From the NCBI RefSeq assembly GCF_018342065.1, contig NZ_JAFDOE010000008.1, positions 62,001 to 126,000 of the forward strand: 64,000 nucleotides of DNA. The letters run 5' to 3'. The notes under the pieces were generated by a model. The model was not told the origin of the DNA, searched no databases, and saw nothing but the letters and a program-made list of their open reading frames with translations. This DNA is from Citrobacter sp. FP75. GTDB lineage: Bacteria; Pseudomonadota; Gammaproteobacteria; Enterobacterales; Enterobacteriaceae. A program made the translations under genes and the position numbers. This document shows positions 29,338 to 41,058 of the stretch, one piece after another; within the stretch, counting starts at the first letter, position 1; each line of letters opens with the position of its first letter.

Positions 29338-30313
29338 CCCCGGCAGACAGTCGAATGCAGTTTGTGTGGCCCGCGACTTTCAAACGACTGATGGTGTTGT
29401 CGGCGTTTTCCTTGCCTTTAACCGGGCCAATGACCACGCGATTCCAGCCGTTGTTGGTCGTGATGTGGGAGTTGAATCCCTCAAAGGCCAACTGTGCACG
29501 CACGGTTTCTGCCTGTTCAGCACCTTTAAACGACCCGCACTGCACCATCCAGCGGCGCTCATCTTTTTTCTCAGCAGTCTGCTTCGGCACTTCGGTAATT
29601 GGTGCCGCTGGCTGCGTTTTAGGCTGAGCGGCAGCGGTATGTGCAGGCGTCTGTAGCAGATCCTGGTACGGCTGCTGCGCCGCCGGTTTGGGCTGCGTTT
29701 GGCGCGGCTGCTGTACCGGTGCGGCTTGTGCGGTACGCGTTTGCTGCTGCGGTTGCTGATAAGGCTGTTCCGTTACCCGTGGTTGTGTACGCGGCTGCTG
29801 AGCCTGTTGCTGCGCATTGGTCCACTGTTGTTGCTGCACCTGACGCTGACGCTGCAGCGTTTGCTGGCGTTGCTCAGGTGTTTGTTCATTCCACGGAACT
29901 TCGTTGAGCTGTGTAGGCTGCTGACGCATATCAGCCTGCATTTGCGCCAGCAGTTGGCGCTGCTCATTCGTCAGCTGATCGGCATTCAGCACTTCGCCGC
30001 CAGCAGAGGGTTCGGTTGGCGCACGTACGCCAGGCTGACGGCTTTCCAGCTCTTTGATGTATCGCCAGCGTTCTTCCGGTTTCGGTGGGATGCCATTGCC
30101 GGTCACTTTCTGGTTTTGCAGCGTCTCGGACTCTTCTTTCTTGTGATGCGTAATGAAGTACAGACCACCGATAAAGGTCACGAGTACGGCTGCTGCAATA
30201 GCAACCATCGCGGGTGAAACCGCGGGTGTATTGCGTTGCTTATTCCGTGAGGTGCTCTTTTTGCGCCGCGAAGGTGCCGGTTGGCCGCGACGTACATAAT
30301 CTCGTTGTGCCAC
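29333..30313 (-). CDS. ftsN: Essential cell division protein FtsN
   Basis: FtsN triggers septal peptidoglycan synthesis by FtsWI through FtsA and FtsQLB. It has 326 residues, a little more than the 319 in E. coli. Order: short cytoplasmic part (DYVRRGQPAPSRRKKST, binds FtsA), membrane helix about 33-54, periplasmic helices with the essential segment near 75-105 (PPKPEERWRYIKELESRQPG), a Gln- and Pro-rich linker (about 125-240, many QQ and QP steps) where the extra residues lie, and a C-terminal SPOR domain (about 250-326, MVQCGSFKGAEQAETVRAQL) that binds denuded glycan strands. Confidence 0.97.
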   Translation of the reverse strand: MAQRDYVRRGQPAPSRRKKSTSRNKQRNTPAVSPAMVAIAAAVLVTFIGGLYFITHHKKEESETLQNQKVTGNGIPPKPEERWRYIKELESRQPGVRAPTEPSAGGEVLNADQLTNEQRQLLAQMQADMRQQPTQLNEVPWNEQTPEQRQQTLQRQRQVQQQQWTNAQQQAQQPRTQPRVTEQPYQQPQQQTRTAQAAPVQQPRQTQPKPAAQQPYQDLLQTPAHTAAAQPKTQPAAPITEVPKQTAEKKDERRWMVQCGSFKGAEQAETVRAQLAFEGFNSHITTNNGWNRVVIGPVKGKENADNTISRLKVAGHTNCIRLSAGG

Positions 30314-30406
30314 TATCGTTTCGCTGTATTTATTCGTTCGTCAGCCCGCCATGTTACTTAAGCGGCGGGCCTTTGACCAGACAGGGGAGTCCGAAAGCGC
30401 TTTACT

Positions 30407-31432
30407 TTATGTCAGCGCCCGGGTCGTGCCCCGAATAATGAGCTCACAGTCCAGTAAACGTGAACCACTGCTGACGCTCTGCCCCTGTAATTGATCGAGC
30501 AGTAACAGCATAGCCTCGCGCCCAATATCGAAACGCGGCTGTGCGACGGTTGTCAGGGGTGGATCACAAAATTCCGTCAGTGAAATGTTATCAAAGCCAA
30601 TAATCGACAGGTCGTCAGGGACTTTTAAACCCTGGCGTTTGGCATAGGAGAGCGCACCCAGCGCCATGACATCGCTGTGACAAAAGACGGCGGTCGGCGG
30701 GTGCGGTAGCTCAAGCAGCTGTTTTAGCGCGTTAGCTCCCGCTTCATAGGTAAAATCACCGCGCGCGATAAAATGCGGATCGACCGTAATCCCGCTGCGG
30801 CGTAACGCCTGAACGTAACCTTGCAGACGGTAGTGGCACAGCGGCATATCCTCTGGCCCGGCGATACAGCCGATGCGTTTATGCCCCAGTTCCAGCAGAT
30901 AGTTCATCGCGTTAAAGGCGGCGGTGAGGTTATCAATGTGAACGGTGGGCAGCTCCAGTTCTGGCGCGAATTCGTTGGACATCACCATCGGCGGTAAATT
31001 GCGCTGTTCTTCTACGCTGGCATCAAAGGGCAGGCGTGAACTGAGCAGCACCATGCCGTCGATCTGCTTGGTAATAATGAGGTTAAGAAAGGTCTTTTCC
31101 TGCTGATTCTGGTGCGCGCAATCGCCGATTAGCACCAGATAACCTTGCTCGGCGGCGGTGACCTCTATACCGCGAATCACTTCGCTAAAAAAGGGATCGC
31201 AAATATCCGGGACGATGACCAGGATGGTGCGTGATTCGTTACGCTTAACGTTGCGGCCCATCGACTGTGGTAAATATCCTACTTCCAGGGCGGCTTGCTC
31301 AACCCGGCTACGGGTGGACTGAGAGACTTTGTCTGGATTCATTAATGCACGGGAGACGGTTGCCGTGGAGACTTTCGCCTTCAGGGCAACATCTTTCATC
31401 GTCGCGGCAGTGACCTGCTTGTTCGGTTTCAC
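30407..31432 (-). CDS. cytR: LacI-family regulator CytR
   Basis: CytR represses nucleoside uptake and catabolism genes together with CRP and is induced by cytidine. It has 341 residues, as in E. coli. The N-terminal helix-turn-helix reads ATMKDVALKAKVSTATVSRALMNP (about 10-33). The ligand-binding core has SRTILVIVPDICDPFFSEVIRGIE, PTAVFCHSDVMALGALSYAKRQG and DLSIIGFDNISLTEFCDPPLTT. The long N-terminal lead (MKPNKQVTA) and the enteric wording support CytR rather than a paralogue. Confidence 0.97.
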   Translation of the reverse strand: MKPNKQVTAATMKDVALKAKVSTATVSRALMNPDKVSQSTRSRVEQAALEVGYLPQSMGRNVKRNESRTILVIVPDICDPFFSEVIRGIEVTAAEQGYLVLIGDCAHQNQQEKTFLNLIITKQIDGMVLLSSRLPFDASVEEQRNLPPMVMSNEFAPELELPTVHIDNLTAAFNAMNYLLELGHKRIGCIAGPEDMPLCHYRLQGYVQALRRSGITVDPHFIARGDFTYEAGANALKQLLELPHPPTAVFCHSDVMALGALSYAKRQGLKVPDDLSIIGFDNISLTEFCDPPLTTVAQPRFDIGREAMLLLLDQLQGQSVSSGSRLLDCELIIRGTTRALT

Positions 31433-31588
31433 TCTTTCTCCTCGCCAGGGCGCTGCTGGTGCAGACCTGTCCCTGGGTAACCTTCATCTGAAATATTTTT
31501 ATCAGATAGTGAATAGAAGCAGTTACAGAATTTTCATAAAAAGTGTGATGGATGTTTAATTTTACGATCCGCCTCGCATCATGAGGGG

Positions 31589-33850
<2,262 letters not shown>

Positions 33851-33953
33851 TCAGTTTGCATGAGCGGGCTAATTTCTGTATGATTCGCCGCCTTTGATGC
33901 AAATTGATTGCGTCAAAACTATACTATTAACATCGCGTGGTGTCTGGCGTTAG

Positions 33954-34208
<255 letters not shown>

Positions 34209-34222
34209 GTTTTTGCTGTCAG

Positions 34223-34249
34223 AAAAAAGCGCCTTACGGCGCTTTTTTT
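34223..34249 (+). terminator. Rho-independent terminator of rpmE
   Basis: AAAAAAGCGCC and GGCGCTTTTTT pair around four bases, with seven T residues, 15 bases after the stop codon. Confidence 0.93.
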
Positions 34250-34308
34250 GTACCTGTGAATCCGTCTGAAGCATGTATGCATTCGGTGAATGTAAGTAAT
34301 CATCAATA

Positions 34309-34327
34309 AATAAAACAGCGTTTTTAT
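34309..34327. promoter_or_regulatory. Candidate KdgR operator upstream of the KdgM-type porin
   Basis: AATAAAACAGCGTTTTTAT matches the KdgR form AAA-N5-TTT with an intact left half and centre and two mismatches in the right half. It lies about 215 bases before the porin start. The match was made by eye. Confidence 0.5.
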
Positions 34328-34542
34328 TTTATCGATAAAATGTTTCTATTGGTGATCTTTATCGTTTTCATCTTTACATCTTTGCCATTAATTTGAATTG
34401 TTGGCAAAATTTAAAAGGTTTTGTCTCTCCGGCTTAAATACAATTTTTAGGAAATCTAAAATTATTCATAGATCCAATTTGGCTTTCCTTTTTAGGACGT
34501 CATATGGGTTAATTCCTTAATTGTTTATGGGAAGGGACGTTT

Positions 34543-35223
34543 ATGAAATTAAACGCTGCATTATTACTTATTCCATTATTCTCTGCAGCTGCACACGCGG
34601 GTTATGTTGATTACCGTCATGAGTATTATGATGATGGACGCAATTACGACCGTGTTTATATGTCTCACCGTTTTGCTACCGGTTTTGGTGTCGCCGTCGA
34701 AGCTATTTCACGTTCTGATGATACGCAATCTAATGATGCGTGGAACAATATGGAAAGTAATGGCAACGAGTATACGGCAAGCTATCAGTTTACCTGGCAG
34801 GGGTTTATCTGGCAGCCGGGTATTGCTGTCGAAACGGGTGATAACATTACGATTTATAAGCCTTACATTCGCGTACAGTATAATATTAATGACAACTGGT
34901 GGACCGCGTTTCGCTATCGCCAGGAGTACATGCGCAGAAACACTGACGGCAAAGATGACCGCATGGTCTATCGTCCGGAAGCATGGCTCGGTTATAACAT
35001 CAATGACTGGATGTTTGAGCTAAACGGTATTTATAAAATTGCCGATAGCGAAGATTTATATAACAACAGAAAAGACGATTACGAATATAACTTCCGCGTT
35101 GCTTATAAAATAGGTTCCTGGGTTCCGTTTGTTGAAGTCGGTAATGTTTCTTCAGGTTATAACACCACAACTACCGACGATCGTCAGACCCGCTATCGTG
35201 TCGGTCTCGGTTATAACTTCTGA
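34543..35223 (+). CDS. KdgM/NanC/OmpL-family outer-membrane porin
   Basis: This 226-residue protein belongs to the oligogalacturonate-specific KdgM porin family of 12-strand monomeric barrels. A signal peptide ends near residue 19 (AAAHA-GYVDYRHEY). Family stretches include VDYRHEYYDDGRNYDRVYMSHRF-type start, PYIRVQYNINDNWWTAFRYR in the middle and the tail SSGYNTTTTDDRQTRYRVGLGYNF, ending in the Phe that outer-membrane barrels need for assembly. AAGGGA precedes the ATG. With the transporter that follows it forms an uptake pair for an acidic oligosaccharide, perhaps oligogalacturonides; the close paralogues NanC and OmpL take other sugars, so the substrate is open. Confidence 0.86.
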   Translation: MKLNAALLLIPLFSAAAHAGYVDYRHEYYDDGRNYDRVYMSHRFATGFGVAVEAISRSDDTQSNDAWNNMESNGNEYTASYQFTWQGFIWQPGIAVETGDNITIYKPYIRVQYNINDNWWTAFRYRQEYMRRNTDGKDDRMVYRPEAWLGYNINDWMFELNGIYKIADSEDLYNNRKDDYEYNFRVAYKIGSWVPFVEVGNVSSGYNTTTTDDRQTRYRVGLGYNF

Positions 35224-35297
35224 CCGTTAGTACTCTTCGTTTCGGTTTATTACGTAAGCATAATTTGCGTGAGTAATGTGTCTAAGGAGTTGGCATC

Positions 35298-36722
35298 ATG
35301 TCTAATGATGGAACTATGATCGGAAGCAATAAAGGTATTGCTGTCAGACCTTTTGGATTCAGAGATAAAATTGGTTATTTGTGTGGTGACCTGGGAACCT
35401 GTTTTATTCTTGGGTTGGTCAATAGTTTTTTAATGATTTATTACACCAACGTACTCGGTGTTTCCGGCGTCATTGTTGGCTCACTCTATTTTGTGACCAA
35501 ACTCTTTGATGCGTTTGTTGACGTTGGCGTAGGGCGCTTATGTGATACGTCAAAACTGACGGTCCATGGGCGTTTTAACCCCTGGGTGCGGCGCATGAAG
35601 TATCCGTTCTGCATCATTGCGGTTGTCCTGTTCCTGCCGTTTGTAAATGATTTCTCTTATACAGCGAAAATTATCTACATCTGCTGCTCCTATTTTATTT
35701 ACGGTTCACTGCTATCGACCGTGAGTATTCCTTATGGCGCTATGTCTGCGGCGATTAGCTCTAACCCGGAAGATCGCGTATCCCTCTCAACCTACCGTAG
35801 CGTCGGGTCAGCAATTGGCGGCGGGGCAACCGGATTCTTTATTCCTATCCTGATGTACACCACCCTGGTGGATGGCAGTCAGGTGATCTCCGGGCAGCAT
35901 TTCTTCTGGATTTCCATTGGTTGTGCAGTGCTGGGTTTTATCTTTTTAACATTGACCTGTCAGCTAACTACCGAGCGCGTGCGTGTGGAGAAAAAAGAGA
36001 GCATGCCCGTTTCGGTGTTGCTGAAGGGGCTGCTGCGCAATAAAGCGCTGATTGTGTTAGTGGTTGTGGATCTGCTTATTGTGATTAATCAGGGGCTTTC
36101 TGGCACCAACATGACCTACCTGTTTAATGACTATTTCCACAATAAGGAGGCCATGTCTGTCGCGCTGTTGTTTACCTTTGGCTCCCTGATTTTGCTGGCG
36201 CCGTCGGCCTCCTGGCTCACGAAGCGGTTTGGTAAAAAAGAGGCCAGCGTAGGGGCGTTGCTCTTCGCGGTAGCGATGTATCTGATTATGTACTTTGTCC
36301 ACATTACCGACGCGAAAGTCTATCTGGTGTTCCTTTTCCTGGCGACGCTGGGGGCGGGATTATTCAACCTGATGATCTGGGCGTTTATGACCGATGTGTG
36401 TGACTACCACCAGTATGTTACCGGTGACCGTGAGGATGGCACCGTTTATGGCGTAAACTTCTTTGCCCGCAAAATTGGTCAGGCGTGCGCAGGGGCTATT
36501 GGCGGGTTTATGCTGGCGATTATTGGTTATCAATCTTCGTCAACGGGCGGCGCTGTGCAAACCAGCATCGTGCAGGAAAATATTTATACGATGGCGAATC
36601 TCCTGCCGGCTTTATGCCTGTTTTTGGCGGCAGTCATTCTGATTTATTTCTATCCGTTGAACCGTAAAGAAACGCTCAAAATGGAAGAAACGCTGAATAA
36701 ATTCAATGGTATTAGTAAGTAA
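35298..36722 (+). CDS. GPH-family (MelB-like) sugar:cation symporter
   Basis: The 474-residue protein has twelve membrane helices and belongs to the glycoside-pentoside-hexuronide family of the major facilitator superfamily. Family features are RDKIGYLCGDLGTC at the start, KLFDAFVDVGVGRLCD in the first half (Asp in helix 2) and IWAFMTDVCDYHQYVTGDREDGTVYG near residue 375. The closest relatives I can recall are TogT-type oligogalacturonide transporters and the YihO/YicJ group. AAGGAG lies before the ATG. It follows the porin by 74 bases and is probably in the same transcript. No lyase or glycosidase gene is attached. Confidence 0.83.
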   Translation: MSNDGTMIGSNKGIAVRPFGFRDKIGYLCGDLGTCFILGLVNSFLMIYYTNVLGVSGVIVGSLYFVTKLFDAFVDVGVGRLCDTSKLTVHGRFNPWVRRMKYPFCIIAVVLFLPFVNDFSYTAKIIYICCSYFIYGSLLSTVSIPYGAMSAAISSNPEDRVSLSTYRSVGSAIGGGATGFFIPILMYTTLVDGSQVISGQHFFWISIGCAVLGFIFLTLTCQLTTERVRVEKKESMPVSVLLKGLLRNKALIVLVVVDLLIVINQGLSGTNMTYLFNDYFHNKEAMSVALLFTFGSLILLAPSASWLTKRFGKKEASVGALLFAVAMYLIMYFVHITDAKVYLVFLFLATLGAGLFNLMIWAFMTDVCDYHQYVTGDREDGTVYGVNFFARKIGQACAGAIGGFMLAIIGYQSSSTGGAVQTSIVQENIYTMANLLPALCLFLAAVILIYFYPLNRKETLKMEETLNKFNGISK

Positions 36723-36728
36723 CACTGT

Positions 36729-36760
36729 GAGAAGAGGTGGGAACTATCCCGCCTCTTCTC
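36729..36760 (+). terminator. Hairpin after the GPH transporter gene
   Basis: GAGAAGAGGTGGGA and TCCCGCCTCTTCTC form a 14-bp stem with one G-G mismatch around a 4-base loop, between the convergent transporter and metJ genes. Only a short T-rich stretch follows. Confidence 0.75.
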
Positions 36761-36792
36761 ATCTTTCTAAACGTCAGTCGCCGTTTTAGCTA

Positions 36793-37110
36793 TCAGTACT
36801 CCCACGTCTCCGGGTCGATGCCCAGTTCACGCATGATTACCTTGGCTTCTTCCGGGATTTCATCGCTGCGTTCTTTACGCAGGTCGTCATCGTTAGGTAA
36901 CGGTTGCCCGGTAAAGGCATGCAGAAACGCTTCACACAGCAGTTCGCTGTTGGTGGCGTGGCGCAGGTTGTTCACCTGACGACGCGTGCGTTCATCGGTA
37001 AGGATCTTTAACACCTTCAGAGGAATGGAAACCGTAATTTTTTTGACTTGCTCACTCTTCTTACCGTGCTCAGCGTATGGGCTGATATATTCGCCGCTCC
37101 ATTCAGCCAT
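36793..37110 (-). CDS. metJ: Methionine repressor MetJ
   Basis: MetJ with S-adenosylmethionine binds tandem 8-base Met boxes and represses methionine biosynthesis genes. The ATG at 37110 gives 105 residues, as in E. coli ([16 protein letters not shown]); the open frame runs 32 codons further upstream without support. The ribbon-helix-helix DNA-binding strand is [15 protein letters not shown] (near residue 22), followed by the helix [20 protein letters not shown]. It is divergent from metB, with Met boxes in between. Confidence 0.98.
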   Translation of the reverse strand: MAEWSGEYISPYAEHGKKSEQVKKITVSIPLKVLKILTDERTRRQVNNLRHATNSELLCEAFLHAFTGQPLPNDDDLRKERSDEIPEEAKVIMRELGIDPETWEY

Positions 37111-37274
37111 GAGATACTTAATCCTCTTTGTCATTAAAATTGAGGCCAGAACCTGAGCCCGGACCATAATTGTGCGTAGTTTATCGTAGTGGCGCGGCCC
37201 TGACACGAAGTTAGCCGACGCGGATGTACGCTAATGCATATAATTTTAACGGCTATTTCGAGTTTGCTCAATCT

Positions 37275-37314
37275 ATACGCAAAGAAGTTTAGATGTCCAG
37301 ATGTATTGACGGCT
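37275..37314. promoter_or_regulatory. MetJ operator (tandem Met boxes) between metJ and metB
   Basis: Consecutive 8-mers AGAAGTTT, AGATGTCC, AGATGTAT and TGACGGCT, preceded by a weaker one, approach the Met box AGACGTCT in the tandem spacing MetJ needs. Confidence 0.82.
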
Positions 37315-37375
37315 ATTGTAACAATGATTACTCTGGGGTCTGACTATTCACCAGCTCAGCCAGGATCTCCTCAAT

Positions 37376-38536
37376 ATGACGCGTAAACAGGCCACCATCG
37401 CAGTGCGTAGCGGGTTAAATGACGACGAGCAGTACGGTTGCGTTGTCCCACCGATTCACCTTTCCAGTACTTATAATTTCACCGGTTTCAACGAACCTCG
37501 TGCCCATGACTATTCGCGCCGCGGTAACCCGACGCGTGACGTCGTTCAGCGTGCGCTGGCGGAACTGGAAGGCGGTGCGGGCGCGGTGCTGACCAATACC
37601 GGCATGTCGGCGATTCTTCTGGTGACCACGGTGTTCCTCAAGCCGGGCGATCTGCTGGTTGCGCCGCACGACTGCTACGGCGGCAGCTACCGTCTGTTTG
37701 ACAGTCTGGCAAAACGTGGCTGTTATCGCGTGCTGTTTGTCGATCAGGGTAATGAAGAAGCGCTGAAAGCCGCATTGGCGGAGAAACCGAAGCTGGTGCT
37801 GGTGGAAAGCCCAAGCAATCCGCTGTTACGCGTGGTCGATATTGCGAAAATCTGCCAGCTGACGCGTGAGGCTGGCGCGGTCAGTGTTGTCGACAACACT
37901 TTTTTAAGCCCGGCACTGCAAAATCCACTGGCATTGGGCGCCGATCTGGTGTTGCATTCATGCACGAAATATTTAAACGGTCACTCAGACGTGGTGGCTG
38001 GCGTGGTGATTGCAAAAGATCCGGAAACGGTTACTGAGCTGGCATGGTGGGCGAATAATATTGGCGTCACCGGCGGCGCGTTTGATAGTTATCTGCTGTT
38101 GCGTGGCCTGCGTACTCTGTCACCCCGTATGGAGGTGGCACAACGTAACGCTCAGGCGATTGTCGACTTTTTGCAAACCCAGCCGCTGGTGAAAAAACTG
38201 TATCACCCGTCACTGCCGGATAATCAAGGGCATGAGATTGCCGCGCGCCAGCAAAAAGGCTTCGGCGCGATGTTGAGTTTTGAACTGGATGGCGATGAGC
38301 AAACGCTGCGCAACTTCCTTGGCGGGTTATCATTGTTTACGCTGGCGGAATCATTAGGGGGCGTTGAAAGCCTGATCTCCCACGCCGCGACCATGACACA
38401 CGCGGGGATGGCGCCAGAAGCGCGTGCTGCTGCCGGCATTTCTGAGACGCTGCTGCGTATCTCCACCGGTATTGAAGATGGCGAAGATTTAATTGCCGAC
38501 CTGGAAAATGGCTTCCGGGCTGCAAACAAGGGGTAA
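37376..38536 (+). CDS. metB: Cystathionine gamma-synthase
   Basis: MetB condenses O-succinylhomoserine and cysteine to cystathionine in methionine synthesis. It has 386 residues, as in E. coli. It is a PLP enzyme with the lysine in HSCTKYLNGHSDVVAG (K198), YSRRGNPTRDVVQRALAELEGG near 50 for the phosphate and the intersubunit contacts, and VDNTFLSPALQNPL near 172 with the ring-stacking Asp. metL follows after two bases, so the genes form the metBL operon under MetJ control. Confidence 0.98.
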   Translation: MTRKQATIAVRSGLNDDEQYGCVVPPIHLSSTYNFTGFNEPRAHDYSRRGNPTRDVVQRALAELEGGAGAVLTNTGMSAILLVTTVFLKPGDLLVAPHDCYGGSYRLFDSLAKRGCYRVLFVDQGNEEALKAALAEKPKLVLVESPSNPLLRVVDIAKICQLTREAGAVSVVDNTFLSPALQNPLALGADLVLHSCTKYLNGHSDVVAGVVIAKDPETVTELAWWANNIGVTGGAFDSYLLLRGLRTLSPRMEVAQRNAQAIVDFLQTQPLVKKLYHPSLPDNQGHEIAARQQKGFGAMLSFELDGDEQTLRNFLGGLSLFTLAESLGGVESLISHAATMTHAGMAPEARAAAGISETLLRISTGIEDGEDLIADLENGFRAANKG

Positions 38537-38538
38537 AC

Positions 38539-40971
38539 ATGAGTGTGATTGCGCAGGCAGGGGCGAAGGGTCGTCAACTGCACAAATTTGGTGGTAGCAG
38601 TCTGGCAGACGTGAAATGTTATTTGCGTGTCGCAGGTATTATGGCGGAGTACTCGCAGCCTGACGACATGATGGTTGTTTCCGCTGCGGGCAGTACCACT
38701 AACCAGTTGATTAGCTGGCTGAAATTAAGTCAGACCGATCGTCTCTCTGCGCATCAGGTTCAGCAGGCGTTGCGTCGCTATCAAAGCGAGCTGATTAGTG
38801 GTCTGTTACCGCCAGAGGTAGCCGATGGGCTGGTAGGCGCATTTATCAACGATCTGGAGCGCCTGGCCGGCTTGCTCGACAGCGGCGTCAACGATGCGGT
38901 CTACGCCGAAGTGGTAGGGCATGGTGAAGTGTGGTCGGCGCGTCTGATGTCTGCCGTCCTTAACCAGCAGGGTCTGGAATCGACCTGGCTGGATGCGCGC
39001 GAGTTTTTGCGCGCGGAACGCGGCGCTCAACCGCAAGTGGATGAGGGCCTTTCATATCCCTTACTGCAACAGTTGCTGGCACAGCATCCGGGTAAACGTC
39101 TGGTGGTGACTGGCTTCATTAGCCGCAGCAATGCGGGCGAAACGGTGCTATTAGGGCGTAACGGCTCTGACTACTCGGCGACCCAGGTTGGCGCGTTGGC
39201 GGGTGTTTCCCGCGTGACTATCTGGAGCGACGTGGCCGGGGTATACAGCGCTGACCCGCGTAAAGTGAAAGATGCGTGCCTGCTGCCGCTGCTGCGCCTT
39301 GATGAAGCCAGTGAACTGGCGCGTCTGGCGGCTCCGGTTCTGCATGCCCGCACTTTACAGCCGGTTTCTGGCAGCGATATCGACCTCCAGTTGCGCTGTA
39401 GCTACACGCCGGATCAGGGGTCGACGCGCATTGAACGCGTACTGGCTTCCGGTACCGGGGCGCGTATTGTAACCAGCCACGACGACGTCTGCCTGATTGA
39501 GTTCATGGTTCCTGCCAGCCAGGACTTTAAGCTGGCGCATAAGGATATCGATCAGATCCTGAAGCGTGCCCAGGTGCGTCCGCTGGCGGTAGGTGTGCAC
39601 CCCGATCGCCAGTTGCTGCAATTTTGCTACACCTCCGAAGTTGCCGACGGCGCGCTGAAAATTCTTGATGAAGCAGGTTTGCCGGGCGAGTTGCGTTTGC
39701 GTCAGGGTTTGGCGCTGGTAGCGATGGTCGGTGCTGGCGTGACGCGTAACCCACTGCACTGCCACCGTTTCTGGCAACAACTGAAGGGCCAGCCGGTTGA
39801 GTTCACCTGGCAGTCGGAAGAGGGCATTAGCCTGGTTGCCGTGCTGCGTACTGGCCCGACCGAAAGCCTGATCCAGGGTTTGCATCAGTCAATCTTCCGT
39901 GCTGAAAAACGCATCGGTCTGGTGCTGTTTGGTAAGGGAAATATCGGTTCGCGTTGGCTGGAGCTGTTTGCCCGCGAGCAGAGTACGCTTTCTGCGCGTA
40001 CCGGTTTTGAATTTGTGCTGGCAGGCGTGGTGGATAGCCGCCGTAGCTTGCTGAACTACGAAGGGCTGGATGCCAGCCGCGCGCTAGCCTTCTTTGATGA
40101 CGAAGCGGTGGAGCAGGATGAAGAATCCCTGTTTTTGTGGATGCGCGCTCATCCGTATGACGATTTAGTGGTGCTGGACGTCACCGCCAGCGAGCAACTG
40201 GCGGATCAGTATCTGGATTTCGCCAGCCACGGTTTTCACGTGATTAGCGCCAATAAACTGGCGGGAGCAAGCACCAGTAATAAGTATCGCCAAATCCACG
40301 ACGCCTTTGAGAAAACTGGTCGCCACTGGCTGTATAACGCCACCGTGGGCGCAGGTTTGCCGATCAACCACACGGTGCGTGATCTGATTGACAGCGGAGA
40401 CACTATTTTGTCGATCAGCGGGATCTTCTCCGGCACGCTGTCGTGGTTATTCCTGCAATTTGATGGTTCTGTTCCGTTTACCGATCTGGTGGATCAGGCG
40501 TGGCAGCAGGGGCTGACCGAACCTGACCCGCGCGTGGATCTCTCTGGCAAAGATGTGATGCGTAAACTGGTGATTCTGGCGCGTGAGGCGGGATATGACA
40601 TCGAACCGGACCAGGTACGCGTGGAGTCACTGGTGCCTGCGCACTGTGAAGAAGGCTCCATTGACCATTTCTTTGAAAATGGCGATGAGCTGAATGAGCA
40701 GATGGTTCAGCGTCTGGAGGCCGCCCGTGAAATGGGGCTGGTATTGCGCTATGTGGCGCGATTCGATGCTAACGGTAAAGCACGCGTTGGCGTAGAAGCG
40801 GTCCGTCCTGAGCATCCGCTGGCGGCGCTGCTGCCGTGCGATAACGTGTTCGCCATTGAAAGCCGCTGGTACCGCGATAACCCGCTGGTGATCCGTGGGC
40901 CAGGTGCCGGTCGTGACGTCACCGCCGGGGCTATTCAGTCCGATATCAACCGTCTGGCGCAGTTGCTGTAA
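38539..40971 (+). CDS. metL: Bifunctional aspartokinase II/homoserine dehydrogenase II
   Basis: MetL catalyses the first and third steps from aspartate toward methionine and threonine. It has 810 residues, as in E. coli. The aspartokinase part (about 1-300) starts with LHKFGGSSLADVKCY and holds VLLGRNGSDYSATQVGAL. A linker domain (about 310-450) corresponds to degenerate ACT regions. The homoserine dehydrogenase part (about 455-810) has the NADP-binding LVLFGKGNIGSRWLELF and the catalytic stretch TEPDPRVDLSGKDVMRKL. It overlaps functionally with ThrA and LysC but is regulated by methionine repression only. Confidence 0.98.
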   Translation: MSVIAQAGAKGRQLHKFGGSSLADVKCYLRVAGIMAEYSQPDDMMVVSAAGSTTNQLISWLKLSQTDRLSAHQVQQALRRYQSELISGLLPPEVADGLVGAFINDLERLAGLLDSGVNDAVYAEVVGHGEVWSARLMSAVLNQQGLESTWLDAREFLRAERGAQPQVDEGLSYPLLQQLLAQHPGKRLVVTGFISRSNAGETVLLGRNGSDYSATQVGALAGVSRVTIWSDVAGVYSADPRKVKDACLLPLLRLDEASELARLAAPVLHARTLQPVSGSDIDLQLRCSYTPDQGSTRIERVLASGTGARIVTSHDDVCLIEFMVPASQDFKLAHKDIDQILKRAQVRPLAVGVHPDRQLLQFCYTSEVADGALKILDEAGLPGELRLRQGLALVAMVGAGVTRNPLHCHRFWQQLKGQPVEFTWQSEEGISLVAVLRTGPTESLIQGLHQSIFRAEKRIGLVLFGKGNIGSRWLELFAREQSTLSARTGFEFVLAGVVDSRRSLLNYEGLDASRALAFFDDEAVEQDEESLFLWMRAHPYDDLVVLDVTASEQLADQYLDFASHGFHVISANKLAGASTSNKYRQIHDAFEKTGRHWLYNATVGAGLPINHTVRDLIDSGDTILSISGIFSGTLSWLFLQFDGSVPFTDLVDQAWQQGLTEPDPRVDLSGKDVMRKLVILAREAGYDIEPDQVRVESLVPAHCEEGSIDHFFENGDELNEQMVQRLEAAREMGLVLRYVARFDANGKARVGVEAVRPEHPLAALLPCDNVFAIESRWYRDNPLVIRGPGAGRDVTAGAIQSDINRLAQLL

Positions 40972-40986
40972 CGTTGTTGAAATTTA

Positions 40987-41058
40987 TTATCCGGCCTACA
41001 CGATCCGTAGGCCGGATAAGATGCGTAAGCATCACCGCCCGGCAAGTTGCTGCCGGGC
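40987..41058. repeat. REP/BIME cluster after metL
   Basis: TTATCCGGCCTAC and GTAGGCCGGATAA form a perfect 13-bp inverted repeat (40987-41019) with a 7-base loop, followed by a second palindrome GCCCGGC...GCCGGGC (41037-41058). The second one lies inside the last codons of the minus-strand zinc-ribbon gene. Confidence 0.82.

Larger units (their letters stand above)
34209..34542. other. rpmE to porin intergenic region, 334 bp
   Basis: After the rpmE terminator the region is strongly AT-rich and has no gene. It holds a KdgR-type box (34309-34327) and a second small palindrome, TTTTATCGATAAAA (34327-34340), next to it. It must hold the promoter of the KdgM-type porin, with a long leader to 34543. 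Confidence 0.65.

Noticed and set aside
40987-41019. 13-bp inverted repeat as a possible insertion sequence end
   Set aside because: The sequence is that of an enteric REP element and no partner end was found.
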